DNA of 64,000 nucleotides from an uncultured Tenacibaculum sp. GTDB taxonomy: Bacteria; Bacteroidota; Bacteroidia; Flavobacteriales; Flavobacteriaceae. The notes beneath the pieces are model-generated. The model was not told the DNA's origin. It worked only from the letters and a program-made list of their open reading frames with translations, and did not search any database. The stretch spans positions 62,001-126,000 of the forward strand of contig CANMWK010000015.1 of NCBI GenBank assembly GCA_947501615.1, read 5' to 3'. This document shows, in pieces, positions 60,558-64,000 of this stretch; the first letter of the stretch is position 1; each line of letters opens with the position of its first letter. Made by a program: the position numbers and the translations under genes.

Positions 60558-62042
60558 ATGATCATAGAAGACGAATATATTCGCCTAATTTTTGGGCTTA
60601 AACTGAAACAAATACGTACTGAGAAAAACCTTTCTTTATTTGGCTTAGCTAAACTTACAGGTTTATCTAAATCGTATTTAAATGAAATAGAAAAAGGAAA
60701 AAAATATCCTAAGACAGATAAAATTGCAATTCTTTCAGATTGCTTAGAAGTTCCTTATGATCATTTGGTTTCTTTAAAGCTAGATAAAAACCTGGCTCCT
60801 ATTGGAGAAATCTTACAATCTAAAATTCTAAAGGAAATTCCATTAGATTTATTCGGAATTAAAGAAAACAACTTAATAGATATTGTAGCTAATGCTCCTG
60901 CTAAAGTGAATGCTTTTATTAGTACAATTATCAAAATATCTCAGAATTATAATCTAACTCGAGAAAGTTTCTTTTTAGCATCTTTACGTTCTTACCAAGA
61001 AGCACACAATAATTATTTTGAAGATATTGAAGATAATGTTGAGAAATTTGCAAAGTCATATCATATCGATTTAACTAAAGAAATTACTTCAGCAGATTTA
61101 GAGGAAATACTAAAAGAAGAGTTCAATTACAAAATAGATACTGAAGAATTATCTAAGCACAAAAACTTAACTGATTTACGAAACATATACATTCCTAAAA
61201 AGAACACATTGCTATTGACTAGTGAAATTTCTGAAGCACAACGAACTTTTATACTTGCCAAAGAAATTGCTTACAACTTTTTAAAAATAGAAGATCGTTT
61301 GTATACCTTCCCTTGGATAAAATTTGAAAGTTTCGATCAGGTATTACATAATTTTATTGCTTCTTATTTTGCTGGTGCTTTGATTATTCCAAAGAAAAAA
61401 CTAATTCAACAATTAAAAGAATTATTCGACAAAGAAGATTGGAATCCGTTACGTTTACATAAAATCATTAAAAGCTATAATTGTTCTGATGAAACTTTTT
61501 ATCAGCGTTTAACCAACATATTACCTAAAGCTTTTAGTATTAAAAACTTATTCTTTTTACGATTTACTTATAAAAAAGATGCTCCAAAATATCGTTTAAG
61601 TAAAGAATTACACATAACACAGCAGCAATCGCCACATGCCAATAGAAATCAAGAGCATTACTGCAGAAGATGGGTTTCGTTAAAAACGATTCAAAAATTT
61701 ATTGCTTCCGATGAACAGAAATCAGCATCAGGAATTCAAATTTCTTCATATCAAGATGACGAAAATGAATATTTAGTTTTATCTGCCGCTAACAAAGACC
61801 CTTTCAAAAAAGACATCTATAGAAGTATCAGTATCGGTATGCTTCTATCTCCACATTTAAAAAGAAAAGTAAACTTTTTAAAGGAAGACACTTTTGAAAA
61901 ACAATTGGTTGGTGTTACTTGTGAATCATGTGCTGTGAAAGATTGCACTGATCGTGTTGCTGAACCTTTAATTTTAGACCGTAGAGCTCGTTATAAAGAA
62001 ATAGAGAATTCTGTGAAAAATATTATTGATTCTTACAATTAA
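60558..62042 (+). CDS. XRE-family ScfR/RamB-like regulator with ImmA-like domain, probable glyoxylate-shunt regulator
   Basis: The 494-aa protein has an N-terminal XRE helix-turn-helix (~8-70, F-G-L-A-K-L-T-G-L-S-K-S-Y-L-N-E-I-E-K-G). A central region resembles ImmA/IrrE-type domains, and the DUF2083-like C-terminus has H-Y-C-R-R-W and C-E-S-C-A-V-K-D-C motifs. Short-chain acyl-CoA-responsive relatives (RamB, ScfR) control acetate genes. Its divergence from aceB and the palindrome between them support the same role here. Confidence 0.85.
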   Translation: MIIEDEYIRLIFGLKLKQIRTEKNLSLFGLAKLTGLSKSYLNEIEKGKKYPKTDKIAILSDCLEVPYDHLVSLKLDKNLAPIGEILQSKILKEIPLDLFGIKENNLIDIVANAPAKVNAFISTIIKISQNYNLTRESFFLASLRSYQEAHNNYFEDIEDNVEKFAKSYHIDLTKEITSADLEEILKEEFNYKIDTEELSKHKNLTDLRNIYIPKKNTLLLTSEISEAQRTFILAKEIAYNFLKIEDRLYTFPWIKFESFDQVLHNFIASYFAGALIIPKKKLIQQLKELFDKEDWNPLRLHKIIKSYNCSDETFYQRLTNILPKAFSIKNLFFLRFTYKKDAPKYRLSKELHITQQQSPHANRNQEHYCRRWVSLKTIQKFIASDEQKSASGIQISSYQDDENEYLVLSAANKDPFKKDIYRSISIGMLLSPHLKRKVNFLKEDTFEKQLVGVTCESCAVKDCTDRVAEPLILDRRARYKEIENSVKNIIDSYN

Positions 62043-62054
62043 TTTACTTCAGAA

Positions 62055-62510
62055 ATGGAAAAAGAAAACTTGTGTCGAATTGCAGATGCTGCAAATACAT
62101 ACAATACCGCATTAAGCATTATTAAAGCCAAAGGATATAAGATTTTTATATTTCCAGATTCAAGAGAAGATTATTTAGGTAATTTCTGGGTGATTCGTAA
62201 AAACAAACAATTTATAGGGGCTGATCCATTACGATTACTTGGAGTCATATCTATTTGGGAAAGCACAGGTGATGATTGGCAAATGAAAGATTTCCCTGAT
62301 GAAGACTTGTTTGATAAAACTTGCTCTAGAGCATTTCCTGATACTCTTGAAGATTTAAACAAGCTAAGCTCTATAGATTTTCAAAATCTAATTTCCGATT
62401 ATCAGTTATTCTTTGACTGCTTACCTATTAAAATTGAAATTTCTCCTAAAACTACAAGAAAAGAGATATTTGAAATATTAAACACTTTTTATAAAGATGA
62501 AAAATATTAA
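62055..62510 (+). CDS. Hypothetical protein (151 aa) downstream of the regulator
   Basis: A soluble, acidic protein with no recognised motif. It begins E-N-L-C-R-I-A-D-A-A-N-T-Y and has a G-A-D-P-L-R-L-L-G-V-I segment and a helical end. It lies 12 bp after the XRE gene, so it is probably co-transcribed. It may be an immunity-like or regulatory partner; no evidence decides. Confidence 0.7.
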   Translation: MEKENLCRIADAANTYNTALSIIKAKGYKIFIFPDSREDYLGNFWVIRKNKQFIGADPLRLLGVISIWESTGDDWQMKDFPDEDLFDKTCSRAFPDTLEDLNKLSSIDFQNLISDYQLFFDCLPIKIEISPKTTRKEIFEILNTFYKDEKY

Positions 62511-62580
62511 CATCGCCTTTACTTGTTTTGCCTTAGTAAATAAGAATTTCACAAAGGGTAATTAACACGAAATAATTTTA

Positions 62581-62946
62581 TTACTGAACATTAAATGTAA
62601 TTCGTAATGCATATTTAATGTTCAAAGATTTATTTCTGTTAACCGCAGGTTTCATCAAAGGTAATTTTTTAATAATCCACTCTCCTTCTTTCTTTAATCT
62701 TGGATGTGGAGCTTTAACTGAAATAATCTTGGCTTTACCTTGCTTATCAATTTCAAATACTGTAAATATTCGTTTTCTACCTGAAGCCATGCCAATCTCA
62801 TTTGCGATTTCTGCATCAAAATACCTTCGAATATGCTTATTGATTTTCTTTTGAAAACACCTTTTATACTGTTCCACACCTACAATTTCGCAACCTGGAT
62901 AAATTAAAAATTTAGTAGCGTTTTTAAATACGTATAAACCTTTTGC
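62581..62946 (-). pseudogene. 5'-degenerate TonB C-terminal domain
   Basis: The frame reads F-L-I-Y-P-G-C-E, then E-Q-Y-K-R-C-F-Q-K-K-I, F-T-V-F-E-I-D-K-Q-G, A-P-H-P-R-L and Y-A-L-R-I-T-F-N-V-Q, the TonB C-terminal domain. Upstream of Y-P-G-C-E the frame hits TAA TAA (62947-62952) without an ATG, and the first usable start is a GTG within the domain (62877). Signal anchor and spacer are missing, so this is a broken copy. Its last 18 bases are repeated at the right edge of the window. Confidence 0.8.
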
Positions 62947-62988
62947 TTATTAACTATATTTTATAGTATACTTTGTTGTGTGTTCATT

Positions 62989-63657
62989 TTATTTCAAGTA
63001 TTTCTGATACCAATTAAAAAATTCATCTTCTGAATTTTCATCATCCATTGTGGCTGGATATTTTACAACTTCTAATCCGATATCAGGTATTTTTACTTTA
63101 AAAGTCTTCTTAACCCATTCTTGAAACTCTATGTTTGGTTTAACAATAAATTCATCATCATTTTCATTAGGTGGATAAGGAAAATTTTCATCCCAACATA
63201 TTTCGTCATATCCGATTGCTAAAAGACGAAAAAAATCAGTCATGTTATCTGCTAAAACGCAAGCTAAAACTGAACCAGAGCCCGATCCCATATGGACAAC
63301 TTTTAATTCATTATTATCATTTAACCACAAAGCACATTGAGAGCCTTCTGCGCCACTCTGTGCAAAAACACATAACCTTGATTTTAATTCTTCGTTATCT
63401 TCTCCTCCAAACCAATACTTTAAGTTTTCTGTTCCTCCTGCAGCAAACTCAATTTGAGTTCCTCCATTACGTTCAGTTTCTGTCCAACTTTCTTTTAACT
63501 CTTTTTCTGGATAGAGAAAACCTATTCTATCTCCATTTTCATTATCAACAAATAGATTATTATCTTCAATCCATTGATATAAAAGTTTCAACCCCTTCGG
63601 AACTATCATTTGTTTTGGAAGAACACGTTGTAATTGATTGATTAATTTGTTTTTCAT
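62989..63657 (-). CDS. SMI1/KNR4-like (SUKH) family protein
   Basis: The 222-aa protein has the SUKH look: an N-terminal helix, L-P-K-Q-M-I-V-P-K-G-L-K-L-L-Y-Q-W, then G-F-L-Y-P-E-K-E-L and a beta-rich core with G-S-G-S-V-L-A, W-D-E-N and P-N-I-E-F-Q-E-W. SUKH proteins often serve as immunity partners of polymorphic toxins; no toxin is seen here. The assignment is from general pattern. Confidence 0.7.
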   Translation of the reverse strand: MKNKLINQLQRVLPKQMIVPKGLKLLYQWIEDNNLFVDNENGDRIGFLYPEKELKESWTETERNGGTQIEFAAGGTENLKYWFGGEDNEELKSRLCVFAQSGAEGSQCALWLNDNNELKVVHMGSGSGSVLACVLADNMTDFFRLLAIGYDEICWDENFPYPPNENDDEFIVKPNIEFQEWVKKTFKVKIPDIGLEVVKYPATMDDENSEDEFFNWYQKYLK

Positions 63658-63982
63658 CTTGATTGATCTAATAGTGTAAACGTAGCGTATATAAAGACAC
63701 TATATTTTTCGGATTAACCCAAAACCTAATTTTTATATTTTGTTCTTAACTTATCATTTTTTTTCATATTAATAGCAACTAGGGGTAATAACAATTTTAT
63801 AAATCTCATATCTGCAATTGTTTGTAACTAAAAAAAGCTTTCGAATAATTTAAAATTACAAAAAATATTATTCAATACTTTTTCAAAGAAATATCTACAA
63901 TTTTAAAATTAAATTAAACACATCATAGACACTAACTGATATAAATAAAAAGTATAATGATGTTAGATAGTAGCACTTTGTT
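63658..63982. other. Gap with no supported gene
   Basis: AT-rich stretch; I see no ORF, tRNA or strong hairpin. It separates the SUKH gene from the second TonB-domain gene. Confidence 0.6.
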
Positions 63983-64000
63983 TTACTGAACATTAAATGT
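63983..64000 (-). CDS. C-terminal end of a second TonB-domain gene (cut by window)
   Basis: The last codons read T-F-N-V-Q-stop and are identical over 18 bases to the end of the fragment at 62581. A TonB-like paralogue probably continues to the right. Confidence 0.6.
   Translation of the reverse strand, partial: TFNVQ

Noticed and set aside
1..64000. CRISPR array, prophage or classical insertion sequence
   Set aside because: No spaced direct repeats, phage genes or IS transposase with terminal repeats were seen; only the RAYT.

Overview
The window is low-GC chromosomal DNA from a member of the Bacteroidota, most likely a marine Flavobacteriaceae (a Tenacibaculum/Polaribacter-like genome fits, but the genus is inference). 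The evidence is the gene set (ACMSD/HAAO/KMO/kynureninase cluster, rsfS-ftsH-LUD-cdsA run, a SerB-SerA fusion, a CAL67264-type small membrane protein beside ettA), TAnnTTTG-type -7 promoter elements, and lipoprotein signals ending in S-C or G-C. I see no rRNA, tRNA, CRISPR array, prophage or classical insertion sequence.

Layout. 1-4.1 kb: end of an acyl-CoA thioester hydrolase/BAAT-like gene, yjbQ, a GNAT, an unknown gene and a YwqK-like repeat protein. 4.1-8.6 kb: dnaK, a Nudix gene diverging from pyrE, an SRPBCC protein and birA. 8.6-13.5 kb: the rsfS-ftsH-LUD-cdsA-ACBP operon and a YceI lipoprotein. 13.5-26.9 kb: tryptophan/kynurenine catabolism (ACMSD, HAAO, AMSDH, RidA-type deaminase, KMO, kynureninase) with side genes. 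This stretch is interrupted by a CPBP protease and a penicillin acylase, and by two repeat-bracketed single genes: a RAYT transposase between two 33-nt perfect palindromes, and a GIY-YIG nuclease gene with a nonsense codon between REP-like elements. A REP-like element is also translated in frame inside the SDR gene. 27-36.4 kb: a haem-binding lipoprotein, serA (SerB-SerA fusion), ettA with a 59-aa membrane protein, lpxD and a dienoyl-CoA reductase. 36.6-42.4 kb: a DoxX/FMN-reductase/MarR/pirin operon divergent from a MarR-GNAT fusion that precedes a PLP decarboxylase, then an EamA transporter. 42.6 kb: a double-glycine leader peptide with a Cys-rich core. 43.7-56.9 kb: a long, mostly uncharacterised minus-strand run with a coiled-coil protein, an AAA+ ATPase and several membrane or unknown proteins, interrupted by an amidohydrolase, a Nudix gene and a four-helix-bundle gene flanked by CAGT-rich repeats. 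57-62 kb: glyoxylate shunt genes aceB and aceA, divergent from their probable XRE/ScfR-type regulator, with a GCGAAC/GTTCGC palindrome between them. 62-64 kb: an unknown gene, a 5'-degenerate TonB C-terminal fragment, a SUKH-type gene, and the last codons of a second TonB-domain gene at the edge.

How genes work together. Kynurenine is hydroxylated (KMO), cleaved (kynureninase), ring-opened (HAAO), decarboxylated (ACMSD), oxidised (AMSDH) and probably deaminated (RidA family) toward central metabolism. Tryptophan 2,3-dioxygenase is not in the window. The glyoxylate genes let the cell grow on acetyl-CoA from such catabolism. The 43.7-56.9 kb run is the best candidate for an undescribed system. 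The repeat-bracketed single genes (RAYT, GIY-YIG, four-helix bundle) look like three independent small cassettes settled among conserved genes.
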